15,322 nucleotides of DNA from an uncultured Collinsella sp. (GTDB lineage: Bacteria; Actinomycetota; Coriobacteriia; Coriobacteriales; Coriobacteriaceae). Both the position numbers and the translations under genes were made by a program. Of this stretch, positions 15,232 through 15,322 are shown piece by piece; within the stretch, counting starts at the first letter, position 1, and every line of letters begins with the position of its first letter. The notes under the pieces were generated by a model. That model saw nothing but the letters and a program-made list of their open reading frames with translations. It did not search any database and was not told where the DNA came from. The stretch covers positions 1 through 15,322 of the forward strand of contig CAKUGM010000039.1 of the NCBI GenBank assembly GCA_934654625.1, read 5' to 3'.

Positions 15232-15305
15232 GCCTGGGTCTCTGTCCCTTCCCTCCGAGATGTGGCTACGCGAACATCTCGGAGGGAAGGGACAGAGACC
15301 CAGGC
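15232..15305. repeat. Perfect 32-bp inverted repeat, 10-base loop
   Basis: The arms 15232-15263 and 15274-15305 are exact reverse complements over 32 bases (starting GCCTGGGTCTCTGTCCCTTC). They surround the loop GGCTACGCGA. A G-T and a G-C pair extend the stem outward. There is no T tract on either side, so a classical terminator is unlikely. Length and perfection suggest a mobile palindromic unit, such as a REP-like element or a small MITE. No target-site duplication was identified; the sequence ends 17 bases later. Confidence 0.75.
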
Positions 15306-15322
15306 TCGGACAGAGTATCTTC

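Overview
The window looks like chromosome of a Gram-positive gut actinobacterium of the class Coriobacteriia, probably Collinsella or a close relative. This is inferred from moderately high GC by eye, a seven-transmembrane LuxR regulator, tandem YhgE/Pip membrane proteins, a Bce-type ABC exporter and strong AGGAG-like ribosome binding sites. No genus was confirmed by a search. There are nine genes, one of them cut by the left edge. I see no tRNA, rRNA, CRISPR array or transposase gene.

Left third (1-3606): an apparent agmatine/putrescine locus. The first 52 codons of a putrescine carbamoyltransferase (ptcA, minus strand) run off the left edge. After a 758-base non-coding gap comes an APC-family permease, probably the agmatine/putrescine exchanger. 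Divergent from it is a LuxR-type regulator with seven membrane segments, the architecture of AguR of lactic acid bacteria. A 29-base motif, 26/29 identical, lies about 100-117 bases upstream of both ptcA and the permease. A third, inverted copy lies in the permease/regulator interval. These are the obvious candidate operators. The regulator mRNA can also fold a hairpin over its own Shine-Dalgarno sequence.

Middle (3607-9161): a two-gene ABC exporter (FtsX-type permease with a large external domain plus its ATPase, BceAB-like) converges on the regulator and shares a bidirectional terminator with it. Divergent from the exporter is an unusual fusion of a Nudix hydrolase with a Vsr-like mismatch endonuclease. 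It converges, 20 bases away, on a metal-dependent amidohydrolase.

Right third (9162-15322): a double zinc-ribbon protein with an Ala/Glu-rich helical region, then a two-gene operon of large YhgE/Pip proteins whose stop and start codons overlap as ATGA. Upstream of this operon are two copies of a GTACAC-YTGTA dyad, which could be TetR-type operators. Beyond them is a perfect 32-bp inverted repeat with a 10-base loop, ending 17 bases from the window edge.
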